Below, in pieces: positions 17,031 to 26,048 of a DNA stretch of 39,172 nt (the first letter of the stretch is position 1; each line of letters opens with the position of its first letter). Position numbers and translations under genes: made by a program. Source of the stretch: Caballeronia zhejiangensis (GTDB taxonomy: Bacteria; Pseudomonadota; Gammaproteobacteria; Burkholderiales; Burkholderiaceae); NCBI RefSeq assembly GCF_000698575.1, contig NZ_JFHD01000049.1:1-39172 (forward strand), given 5' to 3'. Under the pieces are notes generated by a model. It did no database searches and was not told where the DNA came from. It saw only the letters and a list, made by a program, of their open reading frames with translations.

Positions 17031-18449
17031 TTAGCTCCGGTTGATCGCCACCGTTTGAGTACCTGTATATTCCAACAACCCTTCCAGTCCGCATTCCACC
17101 CCGTATCCAGATTGCTTGCGGCCGCCAAATGGTGTAAAGGGGGTTATATAAAGCCAGTCATTGATCCACACCGTACCGCTGTGAATGCGGCTTGCAATCA
17201 ACGCGGCTGCATCCGCGTCGCTCGACCACACCGATCCTGCTAGTCCATATGGGCTCGCATTAACTTTGGCAATCACGTCATCTAGGTCCGAAAACTTAAG
17301 CATCGGCAACACCGGGCCGAACGCTTCCTCCTGAACCACTGGACTTTCTTCGGGAGGGTTATCAACGATGGTGACGGGGACGAAATACCCTGCCCCTGGC
17401 ACAACGTTTCCGCCGATCAGCACTCGCTCTCCACGCTCAGCGATGTCGTGAATAAGGCGACAAACGCGGTCGTACTGTGCGCGATTTTGTATCGGTCCAA
17501 TCTTCGTTTCTGGCTCGAAGCCGTCGCCTACTTTTACCGTCTTCGCATATTCCGCAAGTGCGAAGGCAAGCTCGTCATAAACTGATTCGTGAACGTACAG
17601 GCGCTTTGTCGCCATGCACACCTGGCCGGCATTCGTAAATGCTGACCAAAAGATCTTCTCAGCAACGGCGTGTACATTTACATCGGCGAGCACGATCGCA
17701 GCGTCATTTCCCCCAAGTTCCAAGGTGACACGCTTCAACGTATGCGAAGCCGACTGGACGACACGCCTTCCCGTAGCCGAAGACCCCGTGAAACTAATTT
17801 TCGCGAACCCAGGATGCTCCGTTATCCATGGACCGAGTTCATCGCCGCCCGATAGAACGCTGAGAACGCCAGCAGGAAAGAGGTCACGAGAGAGCTCGCC
17901 GATCTTTAGCGTTGTCAACGGTGTGTATGGCGAGGGCTTCACCACGACGCAATTACCCGTGAGAAGCGCTGCCGGGATCTTGAGAAACGCGATCGAGATG
18001 GGGTAATTCCAAGGTACGATCGCAGCGGCCACGCCCAGCGGAACCCGTCGGGTCTCGACCTTCCGATCTCTGGAGTCTTCAACGACTACCACCGGCATAT
18101 CGACGGTCGCCAAAGTCTCACACCAGTATGCAGCGCCCAAGATTTCAGCACGCGCGTCCGCCAATGGTTTACCTTGCTCGGACGTGAGAAGGCGCGCTAA
18201 GGCGTCCGCGTTTTCGACCAACTTCGATCCCAACCTCCTTACAGCGTCCCTGCGCGCCTCGACTCCAGCCGCGCTCCACGAAGGAAACGCGCGAGCTGCA
18301 CCCGCGACCGCCTCGTCAAGTTGAGCCTTCGATGCGCGCGGTGCTGTAGCAATGACGGCTCCGTTTGCGGGATTGATCACATCGATCGTGGCCTCCGCCT
18401 CGAAGCCCCGGCCGCCTATCGTCATCGTGTAGTCGCTGTCAAACTGCAT
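17031..18449 (-). CDS. NAD-dependent aldehyde dehydrogenase
   Basis: 472 aa of the ALDH superfamily. The catalytic Cys278 is in NAGQVCMATKR and the general base Glu244 in LELGGND. PWNYP and FTGSSATGR are the coenzyme contacts. It would turn the aldehyde from the adjacent alcohol dehydrogenase into a carboxylic acid. Its start overlaps the end of the alcohol dehydrogenase by 11 bp, with a GGGGAGG ribosome site inside that gene. The succinate-semialdehyde/betaine aldehyde type is nearest, but substrate cannot be told. Confidence 0.93.
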   Translation of the reverse strand: MQFDSDYTMTIGGRGFEAEATIDVINPANGAVIATAPRASKAQLDEAVAGAARAFPSWSAAGVEARRDAVRRLGSKLVENADALARLLTSEQGKPLADARAEILGAAYWCETLATVDMPVVVVEDSRDRKVETRRVPLGVAAAIVPWNYPISIAFLKIPAALLTGNCVVVKPSPYTPLTTLKIGELSRDLFPAGVLSVLSGGDELGPWITEHPGFAKISFTGSSATGRRVVQSASHTLKRVTLELGGNDAAIVLADVNVHAVAEKIFWSAFTNAGQVCMATKRLYVHESVYDELAFALAEYAKTVKVGDGFEPETKIGPIQNRAQYDRVCRLIHDIAERGERVLIGGNVVPGAGYFVPVTIVDNPPEESPVVQEEAFGPVLPMLKFSDLDDVIAKVNASPYGLAGSVWSSDADAAALIASRIHSGTVWINDWLYITPFTPFGGRKQSGYGVECGLEGLLEYTGTQTVAINRS

Positions 18450-19569
18450 GAGTTGCCTCCCCTTGCTCGGCGGGAATTAAGACGGGTTTGACGCAGATGC
18501 CGCGCGCCTGGTCAGTCACCGCCCGGTTAATCTCACTCAGCGGATAGGTCTGAACTAGCTTGTCAAACGGAAACTTCCCGTTAAGAAATAGCGCGACCAA
18601 CTCAGGAATGAAGACATCAGGATCGCTATCGCCCTCGACGATGCCTTTGAGGGTCAAGCCCAGCGACATCAACTGGAGCGGATCGACCGGAATCGTGACG
18701 CCAGGCTTATTTGGAACGCCAACCAGCCCGAGCGTGCCCAAATGTCCCATACAACTCAAAGCAGATTGCAATACCGCGACGTTTCCGGTCGTGTCGAGCG
18801 CGTAGTCAACACCGTGCGGCAGGAAGTTGCGAACCGTGGCCCCGAGATCTGCGTTGATCGGGTCAACGACGTGCGTGGCGCCTAGCGCAAGAGCGAGTTC
18901 CCTCCTGGCTTCCATCGGGTCGGACACTATGATGTGGCTGCAACCCTGGACTACAGCTGCCATAACCGCGCTAAGTCCAACCGTTCCTGCGCCTAGAACG
19001 AGAATGGAAGAATGCTGCTCGCAAGAAAGCGAGCGCATCACCGCGCCCGCGCCCGTTTGCACTCCGCACCCCAGCGGTCCAAGTATGGGGAGGGGCGCGC
19101 GTTCATCCACCTTAACAATGTTTGCTTCGTACGCGAGGGCATACGAGGCAAAGGATGACTGCCCAAAGAAATTTCCAGAGACTGCTTCGCCTTCGGAACG
19201 CAACGAATGAGAACCGTCGCTCCGGACACCGGCGAAATTCAACTCATTGAATTGTTGGCAGTAAGCGGGGTCGTCGTCGTCACAACTGTGGCAATGCCCG
19301 CAGGATCTAAACGTCAGAACCACGTGGTCTCCAACCTTAACCTTGGTGACATTGCTGCCGACGGCCACTACGGTACCGCTGCCTTCATGCCCGAGAACCG
19401 CAGGCAGTGGTATTGGAAGGACGCCATCGCGTACAGCGAGGTCCGTGTGGCACACGCCCACGCCACTGATCCGAACGAGAACTTCGTCATTGCGCGGATC
19501 GTCGATGTCGAGCGTTTCCACGGAGAACTCCTCAGCTTGACGGCGCGCAACAGCTGCTTCAATTTTCAT
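18439..19569 (-). CDS. Zn-dependent alcohol dehydrogenase (aryl-alcohol/geraniol type)
   Basis: 376-aa MDR-family enzyme. Catalytic zinc ligands Cys40 and His61-Glu62 are present. The structural zinc site is Cys90, Cys93, Cys96 and Cys104. The NAD fold is GAGTVGLSAV. Enzymes of this shape oxidise benzyl alcohols, geraniol and perillyl alcohol to aldehydes. It is the first of the ADH-ALDH-P450-reductase-ferredoxin run. The 950-bp gap upstream probably holds a promoter for this sub-operon. Confidence 0.93.
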   Translation of the reverse strand: MKIEAAVARRQAEEFSVETLDIDDPRNDEVLVRISGVGVCHTDLAVRDGVLPIPLPAVLGHEGSGTVVAVGSNVTKVKVGDHVVLTFRSCGHCHSCDDDDPAYCQQFNELNFAGVRSDGSHSLRSEGEAVSGNFFGQSSFASYALAYEANIVKVDERAPLPILGPLGCGVQTGAGAVMRSLSCEQHSSILVLGAGTVGLSAVMAAVVQGCSHIIVSDPMEARRELALALGATHVVDPINADLGATVRNFLPHGVDYALDTTGNVAVLQSALSCMGHLGTLGLVGVPNKPGVTIPVDPLQLMSLGLTLKGIVEGDSDPDVFIPELVALFLNGKFPFDKLVQTYPLSEINRAVTDQARGICVKPVLIPAEQGEATHAV

Positions 19570-19703
19570 ATCGTCGACTTCGAAGTAAGGGTTGACTCAA
19601 CGGATGGAGGCGCGCAGAGGCGACGTTTTCCGTCTTAACAAGTTGTTTGCTGCATCTAGGTTTAGCGACGTCGCCTTCTAGAAGCATTCTGCTCTTCACC
19701 GCT

Positions 19704-20072
19704 TTATTTCCACCCGACGCCCCAAGCCCATCTTCGGGCCAACCCGCCACCTTTTTCTTCCAACTTGGACGGCAGGGCATCTTTTTCGAGCAATTGCAAG
19801 GCATCGTCAAGGGCGCCGGTCTGGATTGCAGGTGCAGCGGCATATGCCAATGCGACTACTTGCAGTGATTGACAAGCGCGTTTGCACATGACGTCGAACC
19901 ACGAAAACACTGCTCCCCGAGGCGCGCAGCATTGGTGTTGACGCAAAGCACCGACTTCATGTTTCGCGATCGCGATGGGATGGCGATTCGGGTCAGCGTT
20001 CGGAAGCGTCACTCCATGTTTTTCGGAGTCAAAAGATCGTCCGTACACGTCGACCAAACTCTTCCTTTTCAT
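19704..20072 (-). CDS. Possible small hypothetical protein, 122 aa
   Basis: Starts MKRKSLVDVYGRS with GGAGG four bases before the ATG. It is the only frame in this gap with a convincing ribosome site. Residues 60-105 could form helices (an alanine-rich stretch, then DDALQLLEKDA). It has several cysteines and no family I recognise. It is on the cluster strand, 134 bp before the alcohol dehydrogenase. It may be a degraded gene rather than a working one. Confidence 0.35.
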   Translation of the reverse strand: MKRKSLVDVYGRSFDSEKHGVTLPNADPNRHPIAIAKHEVGALRQHQCCAPRGAVFSWFDVMCKRACQSLQVVALAYAAAPAIQTGALDDALQLLEKDALPSKLEEKGGGLARRWAWGVGWK

Positions 20073-20520
20073 AACACCTCCGATCGGTCCCTGTTTAAAA
20101 CAATTGCTTTATACAAATGACTATATTCTACGCACCATCTGATTGCACCTTGGGGGTTTCCCGGAGACGCCGACCTGGCTGAAGCATTACGACTTCGTCG
20201 ATCCGCTGCACACGCCCTCATGCCGCGTGAGTGAAATCACATCCCCGCAGCTAGCCAGGCATCCTGAGCTGGGCCTCTACGCCGCCACAATGAAGGCGCC
20301 GCCGCGTGATCGGGATGGGCAACCCGGACAGCCCCGGGCGTCGAGTCGCATGAGCCGGTGGGGCCGGCAGGTCAAGACTCCCTCTTGCTGGCGAATCGGG
20401 CAGACTCTTCTGCGACGTACCGTCCGTCCGCTGTGAAGGTGCAATACAACATGCGTTCGTTTGTACTTTTTCGCCGCGGCGGTAGCGTCGACATGTCCGC
20501 CCGCAAGGCCGAACTATCAT
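20073..20520. other. Gap between small ORF and CoA-transferase
   Basis: About 450 bp. The short frames on both strands have no ribosome sites or family resemblance. The high GC of 20160-20420 suggests it may be an old coding fragment, but I cannot name it. Confidence 0.3.
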
Positions 20521-21663
20521 TCAAGACCGAGCAAGCGTCAGAACCTCTTCCGTGTGCTCACCGAGAAGCGGTGCGCGTGACCTTATATCGATCGACGCCG
20601 CGCTGAAACTGACTGGAAAATTCATGTAACGGACGGTACCGAAATCCGGGTCTTCGAAATCGACATATGCGTGATTGTGTTTCACTTGAGAATCCTGAAG
20701 GAACTCTTCGAGTGTATAAATGGGGCCAATCGCAATACCCTTTTCAGCCGCACGGGCTAAAACCTCGTTGCGTGTCATTTCACTAGCTCGTCTGCTGAAC
20801 TCGCGCCACATATCTCCGCTTCGCTCGACCCGCTGCGCTACCGAATTCCAGTCATCGTGCCCAATCAAGTCCTCTCGCTCAAAAATGCGACAGGCCGCCG
20901 AAAAGTGTTCGTCACTCTGTACATGACCGATTACCCATCCGTCCCGCGTTCGAACGGGGTGGTGAATATCCAGCGTTGCCGTCTTTCCTCCTTCGCTCGA
21001 TTCGAAGGTGTTAATGTTGTCCATCATTCCAATCCAGGAGAACGTATTCAGTAAGGACGCGTCTACGCGTTGGCCCAGCCCTCCACCCCGTTCTCGTTGA
21101 AGCAGGGCTCCAAGAATCGCGCTGGCCGTGATTGTCGCGGCTGTTTTGTCCACAATCAGATTTCTAATTGGCTCGGGATTACCTCCGCGCCCTTGCACAT
21201 ACATAATCCCAGTCATTCCCTGTAATAGGTGGTCATAGGCAGCGTTTGATGCATACGGGCCTGACGTGCCGAAGCCGGAAATAGCTGCGTAGACAAGCTT
21301 CGTATTGGTGTCCTTCAGTTGATCGTATCCCAATCCAAGGCGCTCCATGACCCCTGCACGATTGTTGTGAATCAACACGTCAGCGGTGGCAATCAGCTGT
21401 TTTGCAATGTTAAGATCGTCTGGCGATTTCAGATCTAGGATGACACTCTTCTTCCGTCGGTTGACCATCATGAAAAGCGCTCCCATTTCGTTGTGAAACG
21501 GGCCTACCTTCCGCAATGGATCGCCGCCGGGCGGCTCAATCTTTATCACTTCCGCGCCCATGTCCCCGAGGATTTGTCCTGCGATTGGCGCCGAAAAGAG
21601 CGAACCCAGCTCTATCACACGCAGCCCGGCACACGGGCCGCCCTGCTTAGGTTGATCGTTCAT
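20521..21663 (-). CDS. Class III CoA-transferase (CaiB/BaiF family)
   Basis: 380 aa. The N-terminal GLRVIELGSLFSAPIAGQIL and MGAEVIKIEPP are family signatures. The nucleophilic Asp is Asp144 in AAYDHLLQ. Members move CoA between acids, or in one branch (alpha-methylacyl-CoA racemase) epimerise methyl groups; the AYDxxxQ form points to transferase. It would activate the acid made by the ADH and ALDH, in parallel to or in place of the acyl-CoA synthetase. No defect is seen. Confidence 0.9.
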   Translation of the reverse strand: MNDQPKQGGPCAGLRVIELGSLFSAPIAGQILGDMGAEVIKIEPPGGDPLRKVGPFHNEMGALFMMVNRRKKSVILDLKSPDDLNIAKQLIATADVLIHNNRAGVMERLGLGYDQLKDTNTKLVYAAISGFGTSGPYASNAAYDHLLQGMTGIMYVQGRGGNPEPIRNLIVDKTAATITASAILGALLQRERGGGLGQRVDASLLNTFSWIGMMDNINTFESSEGGKTATLDIHHPVRTRDGWVIGHVQSDEHFSAACRIFEREDLIGHDDWNSVAQRVERSGDMWREFSRRASEMTRNEVLARAAEKGIAIGPIYTLEEFLQDSQVKHNHAYVDFEDPDFGTVRYMNFPVSFSAASIDIRSRAPLLGEHTEEVLTLARS

Positions 21664-22108
21664 ACTGGCTCCATGTGTTTCGGTTGTCTACCGACTGATG
21701 AAACTCAATTGCTTGTAATCAGATGCTTGGAATACTGCCCGGCGGAGCACCGCCCGATTGAGACAATGAGCCGCGGAAGCCGAATCTGTTCGCGGCATGT
21801 CGCCACTACGCACGTCGACGCAAACACCCATCGAGTCCATTGGGCGCAAAGCTCGAAACGACTACCCGGACTGTCAATCAACAGCAAAAATCTTGATCAG
21901 CTCCCCCAGAGAGAGGTGCTCGACTACATGCGTGTGTAGCTGGGGCTGCCGCCCTCTCAGGCGGGATCCAGACAATATTCACGGCCTGTCCGCGCGGTTC
22001 GAGATACCATTTTCGCGCGTGCGTTTTCGCAGTCGAGATTCGCCTGTGCTGACGCAATCAGTCTGTTAAGCGCCGCCGGAAGTGGACTTGTCCTCTTAAG
22101 TGCTTCGG
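21664..22108. other. 445-bp gap holding an ETF-QO scar
   Basis: Between the thioesterase and CoA-transferase genes. Apart from the ETF-QO 3' fragment at 21924-21979 I see no coding sequence. The plus-strand frame reaching 21939 is a shadow. Confidence 0.4.
21924..21979 (-). pseudogene. 3' end scar of a second ETF-QO gene
   Basis: On the minus strand this 56-bp piece aligns with the last 57 bp of the complete ETF-QO gene (7577-7633), including the stop, with about three quarters of positions identical and one 1-bp gap by my count. The start of the match reads NIVW, then a Pro-Glu, as in NIVWVTPE of ETF-QO. Similarity stops sharply at 21980. It is a leftover of recombination or deletion inside the cluster. 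Confidence 0.7.
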
Positions 22109-22531
22109 TTACTTCAGTGCGTGCAGTCCCATCATCGAACGTTGCTGATCAGGGATAGCTACGGGCTGACGTGTGTCGGAGTCGATCAGGACGAGAACGG
22201 TTGTCGCAAGAGCGACACAGCTGCCGTTCGAGAACACTCCCTGTATCAGCTTGCATGATGTGTTACCTACTTCTATGACGGCCGTGCCGATACGCACGAG
22301 ATCGGGCCAATGAAGTTCACGAATGAACTCCATAGTCAACGACGCAGTGACAAAAGTTTGATGCGGTTCTTCAAGTTCGGCAATGAATCGTGAACGACCT
22401 GTCTCAAAATACGCGCCAATTGCAAGATGGTTCACGTGGCCAATGCGGTCGGTGTCGGACCAACGCACCGTGTCCGTAGACCAATGCTCGTAACTGTCCT
22501 CATCCATTCGACGGGCAGGAAAACTAGGCAT
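22109..22531 (-). CDS. Hotdog-fold acyl-CoA thioesterase (4HBT family)
   Basis: 140 aa. The YbgC/4-hydroxybenzoyl-CoA thioesterase signature VRWSDTDRIGHVNH is at residues 22-35, with the catalytic Asp26 position filled. The rest follows the single hotdog domain. It lies 105 bp after ETF alpha on the same strand. It may release CoA from dead-end or product thioesters of the pathway. Confidence 0.87.
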   Translation of the reverse strand: MPSFPARRMDEDSYEHWSTDTVRWSDTDRIGHVNHLAIGAYFETGRSRFIAELEEPHQTFVTASLTMEFIRELHWPDLVRIGTAVIEVGNTSCKLIQGVFSNGSCVALATTVLVLIDSDTRQPVAIPDQQRSMMGLHALK

Positions 22532-22636
22532 ATTGCGTTTTCAGTAGGAGGGGGCAGGTTCCTAATCGCTATTTCCACATCAGTTTTGGAGCTGCGACTT
22601 TTGAGTCGACTTTACGAGTAGCCTCGCTAACGAACC

Positions 22637-23569
22637 CTAAATGGAGGCGACCAGTTCGGGGACGACTGCAAACAGATCACCGACGAGGCCGTAGTCGGCG
22701 ATCCCGAAAATTGGCGCCTCCTCGTCTTTGTTGATTGCGACAATGAACTTCGAGTCCTTCATTCCTGCGAGATGCTGGATCGCGCCTGAGATACCGACTG
22801 CGATATAGAGATCCGGAGCAACGATTTTTCCGGTTTGACCGACCTGATAGTCGTTCGGCACGTAGCCCGCGTCCACAGCGGCGCGCGATGCGCCTAGTGC
22901 CGCGTTGAGCTTGGCGGCAAGCGGCTCAAGCACATTCATGTAGTTTTCGCCACTGCCGAGGCCGCGCCCGCCCGAAACGATAATCTTGGCGCTCGTAAGC
23001 TCAGGACGATCGAGTTTTGTGACTTCGCGGCTAACGAGCTGAGAAACGCCGCTATCTGCTGCGGCTCCAATCACATCGATCGTCGCGCTGCCTCCTTCCG
23101 CTGCGACCGGGTCGAATGCAGTCATACGGACAGTGACGATCTTGATAGGATCTGCGGATTGAACTGTTACGAGCGCGTTGCCGGCATAGATCGGCCGCTC
23201 GAACGTGTCCGGGGAGATGATCGCGGTGATATCGCTAATCTGCGCCATGTCCAGTTTCGCTGCGATGCGCGGCGCGACGTTCTTGCCCGCCGCGGTAGTC
23301 GGCGCGAGAATGTGCGTGTAATCCTTCGCAAGCGAGAGAACTGTCGGTTCCAAGTTCTCGGCAAGCCCGGCTTCCAGTTGCGGCGCGTCGGCAAGCAGAA
23401 CTCTCGAAACTCCTGCAATCTTTGCAGCTTCATCGGCTGCGGCCCGTGCGTTGTGGCCTGCAATCAATACATGTACGTCGGCATCGATCTTCTGCGCGGC
23501 TGCCACCGTGTTTAATGTCGCGGCCTTGACGCACGTGTTGTCGTGTTCCGCAATAACTAGAATCGTCAT
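22637..23569 (-). CDS. etfA: Electron transfer flavoprotein subunit alpha
   Basis: 310 aa. The C-terminal FAD domain has the expected SGGRGLGSGENYMNVLEPLA, GYVPNDYQVGQTGKIVAPDL (about residues 237-256) and VGISGAIQHLAGM. With ETF beta it forms the soluble carrier that takes electrons from acyl-CoA dehydrogenases to ETF-QO. It starts 14 bp after ETF beta. A local etfBA pair inside the cluster suggests a dedicated carrier. Confidence 0.95.
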   Translation of the reverse strand: MTILVIAEHDNTCVKAATLNTVAAAQKIDADVHVLIAGHNARAAADEAAKIAGVSRVLLADAPQLEAGLAENLEPTVLSLAKDYTHILAPTTAAGKNVAPRIAAKLDMAQISDITAIISPDTFERPIYAGNALVTVQSADPIKIVTVRMTAFDPVAAEGGSATIDVIGAAADSGVSQLVSREVTKLDRPELTSAKIIVSGGRGLGSGENYMNVLEPLAAKLNAALGASRAAVDAGYVPNDYQVGQTGKIVAPDLYIAVGISGAIQHLAGMKDSKFIVAINKDEEAPIFGIADYGLVGDLFAVVPELVASI

Positions 23570-23583
23570 GTCAGTTCTCTCCG

Positions 23584-24333
23584 TTACAGCACTTTGGCTT
23601 CGGTCTTGAGTTTTTCAACCAATGTCTTTACGTCGGGGACCTTTACGCCTGCGCTGCGCGTAGGCGGTTCAGCGACTCTCAATGTCTTAAGGCGCGGCGT
23701 AACGTCAACCTCAAGATCGCTAGGCGTGGTCTTTTCGAGTGGCTTCTTCTTTGCCTTCATGATATTAGGCAGCGTAACGTAGCGTGGCTCATTGAGGCGC
23801 AAGTCAGTCGTGACTACTGCGGGCAGCTGGAGCGATAGAGTTTCTGACCCGCCGTCGACTTCCCGCGTGACCGTGGCATTGCCGTCGGAGATCGCGATCT
23901 TTGAAGCGAATGTTGCTTGCGGCATATTGGCCAGCGCGGCAAGCATCTGGCCGGTCTGATTAGAATCGTCGTCGATTGCCTGCTTGCCAAGAATCACCAG
24001 TTGCGGCTGCTCCTTATCGACAATGGCCTTCAGTAATTTTGCAACCGCTAGCGGCTGCAGTTCCTCGTTCGTTTCAATAAGAATCGCGCGATCCGCACCG
24101 ATCGCGAGCGCCGTGCGCAGCGTTTCCTGCGCTTGGGCCGCCCCCGCGGACACGACTATCACTTCAGTGGCTACACCCGCCTCCTTCAATCGCACCGCTT
24201 CTTCCACTGCGATTTCGTCGAACGGGTTGATGGACATCTTCACATTGTTGAGGTCGACCGCGCTCCCGTCTGATTTGACCTGCACTTTGACATTCGCGTC
24301 GACAACTCGTTTAACAGCTACCAGAACCTTCAC
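23584..24333 (-). CDS. etfB: Electron transfer flavoprotein subunit beta
   Basis: 249 aa. It starts KVLVAVKRVVDANVKV and contains the family signature SINPFDEIAVEEAVRLKEAG. I chose the GTG at 24333 because GGAGG lies 7 bp before it and it gives the family's usual N-terminus; the longer reading to 24384 adds residues unlike ETF beta. It precedes etfA by 14 bp. The AMP/FAD-contact region QAIDDDSNQTGQ is present. Confidence 0.95.
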   Translation of the reverse strand: MKVLVAVKRVVDANVKVQVKSDGSAVDLNNVKMSINPFDEIAVEEAVRLKEAGVATEVIVVSAGAAQAQETLRTALAIGADRAILIETNEELQPLAVAKLLKAIVDKEQPQLVILGKQAIDDDSNQTGQMLAALANMPQATFASKIAISDGNATVTREVDGGSETLSLQLPAVVTTDLRLNEPRYVTLPNIMKAKKKPLEKTTPSDLEVDVTPRLKTLRVAEPPTRSAGVKVPDVKTLVEKLKTEAKVL

Positions 24334-24391
24334 TCGAACACCTCCAAAAAATGTGGATCGCAAGCTCTCCCGCGGATAAGGCAAAGCAACG

Positions 24392-25999
24392 CTAGGTAAA
24401 ACGTTTCCTCAAAGCGACCTTGTTGATTTTCCCCGTCGCGGTGGTCGGAATCGCGTCTACGATCTTCACGGTATCCGGAGCCCACCAGCGTGCGATTCGA
24501 GGTCGCATGAATTCGATGATCTGCTGGGCATCAGCCTTCGCCGCTGCGTGCAACGTGACAATCAACATCGGCCGTTCTCCCCAGCGCTCGTCGTCGACTG
24601 CAATTACCGCAGCGCGTTCAACGTCCGGGTGTAGCATCGCAATCCTTTCGAGCTCTACGGAACTAATCCACTCTCCTCCGGATTTGATGACATCCTTCGC
24701 ACGATCTACGATCTGGACATACCCATCGGAATCGATAGTCGCAACGTCACCGGTTACCAGCCACCCGTCAGCATCCAAGGCTGCACGGTCCGGATAGTTA
24801 ATGTACGTGTGCGGCGTCCAGAGCCCGCGAACACGCAGGTGTCCAACTGCTCGACCGTCACGAGCTAGCTCATGGCCCTGATCGTCAACGATGCGCAGGC
24901 GCATTCCAAAAATCTCGCGCCCCGCTTTCTCGCGATAAGTCAATTTGGCGTCTGAAGGAAGTTTGTTGTGCTCCGGCTTAAGCGCCCCGCTGCTTGCGTT
25001 TGGTGCCTCAGTCATGCCCCATGACTGGGATACGTCAAGGCCATACCGTTCAGTTAGCGCCTTCATTAGATCCGTGGGAAGGGGAGAACCCGCAGAAAAG
25101 GCCTGGCGCATTGTGGAAAACCTCTTTCCGTTGCAATCGAGCCAATCAACTATGATGCGCCAGATCGAAGGCACACCCGCGGCACCTGTTACCGCCTCTG
25201 CTTCGATCAGTTCGTACAAGCTCTCTGGCCGCATATCGCGCCCAGGGAATACGACCTTCGAGCCGGTCAATGGGCCCATAAATGGGAAGTTCCATGCGTT
25301 CGCGTGGAACATCGGGGCGAGCGATAGCAAGACCTGTCGCTCGCCGTGCGGGCTACCAGGCATATTCGCTGACCCGATAAGCGACGAGAGCATCAATGAG
25401 CGGTGGGTGTACGTAACACCTTTGGGTGCGCCTGTCGTCCCAGACGTATAGCAAATTACAGCTGCCGACTTTTCATCGAACTCCGGCCACTCGTAAGACG
25501 CGTCACCTTCTTCCACCAGCTCTTCATACAAGACCACATTCGGGATTTTTGCCTCCGCGAACTCGCCCCGGGCACCCATTGCCACGAATGTCTTGACGTT
25601 CGTTAGTCGCTCTGCAATTTGTTCAACGATCGGAAGCGTGGCACCGTCAAAGAAGAGGACGGAATCGCATGCGTCGTTGATGATGTAGTCGATCTGGTCG
25701 ATAAAAAGGCGCGGATTGACCGTGTGAAGGGCTGCACCGATACCAGGGACCGAATAAAACAACTCAAAGTATCGAATAGTGTTCCAGGCGAGTACCGCCA
25801 ACTTTGTACCATGGCCATAGCCACGAGCAATTAACGAGGACGCCAACCGTCGTGCTCGCAGCTCCGTTTGTGCATAAGTTTGACGGCAGATTTCCCCAGA
25901 CGTGTCGCGGGCTACTACCTCGATTTCGCCGTGGCATCGCGATGCATACGAGAGCAAGCGTGGAAGGAGCAACTGCTCTTCAATGGGAACGCCACTCAT
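24392..25999 (-). CDS. Acyl-CoA synthetase (AMP-dependent, FadD/Alk K type)
   Basis: 535-aa ANL-family ligase. The P-loop-like YTSGTTGAPKG is at residues 184-194. Further motifs are the adenine-contact SWGMTEAPN, GWLVTGD and DRAKDVIKSGGEWIS of the hinge, and the catalytic C-terminal Lys524 (TATGKINK). It resembles medium-chain or AlkK-type acid-CoA ligases. It follows the acyl-CoA dehydrogenase by 49 bp and precedes etfB. It probably makes the CoA ester that the two dehydrogenases oxidise. Confidence 0.94.
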   Translation of the reverse strand: MSGVPIEEQLLLPRLLSYASRCHGEIEVVARDTSGEICRQTYAQTELRARRLASSLIARGYGHGTKLAVLAWNTIRYFELFYSVPGIGAALHTVNPRLFIDQIDYIINDACDSVLFFDGATLPIVEQIAERLTNVKTFVAMGARGEFAEAKIPNVVLYEELVEEGDASYEWPEFDEKSAAVICYTSGTTGAPKGVTYTHRSLMLSSLIGSANMPGSPHGERQVLLSLAPMFHANAWNFPFMGPLTGSKVVFPGRDMRPESLYELIEAEAVTGAAGVPSIWRIIVDWLDCNGKRFSTMRQAFSAGSPLPTDLMKALTERYGLDVSQSWGMTEAPNASSGALKPEHNKLPSDAKLTYREKAGREIFGMRLRIVDDQGHELARDGRAVGHLRVRGLWTPHTYINYPDRAALDADGWLVTGDVATIDSDGYVQIVDRAKDVIKSGGEWISSVELERIAMLHPDVERAAVIAVDDERWGERPMLIVTLHAAAKADAQQIIEFMRPRIARWWAPDTVKIVDAIPTTATGKINKVALRKRFT

Positions 26000-26048
26000 C
26001 TACCGTCTCCTAAGCATTTTTATCTTTGGATCTCTATTCGCGGGTCTC

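Noticed and set aside
20143..20520. Frames on both strands before the CoA-transferase
   Set aside because: Neither has a ribosome site or a recognisable domain; Arg/Pro-rich translations are typical of non-coding GC-rich DNA.
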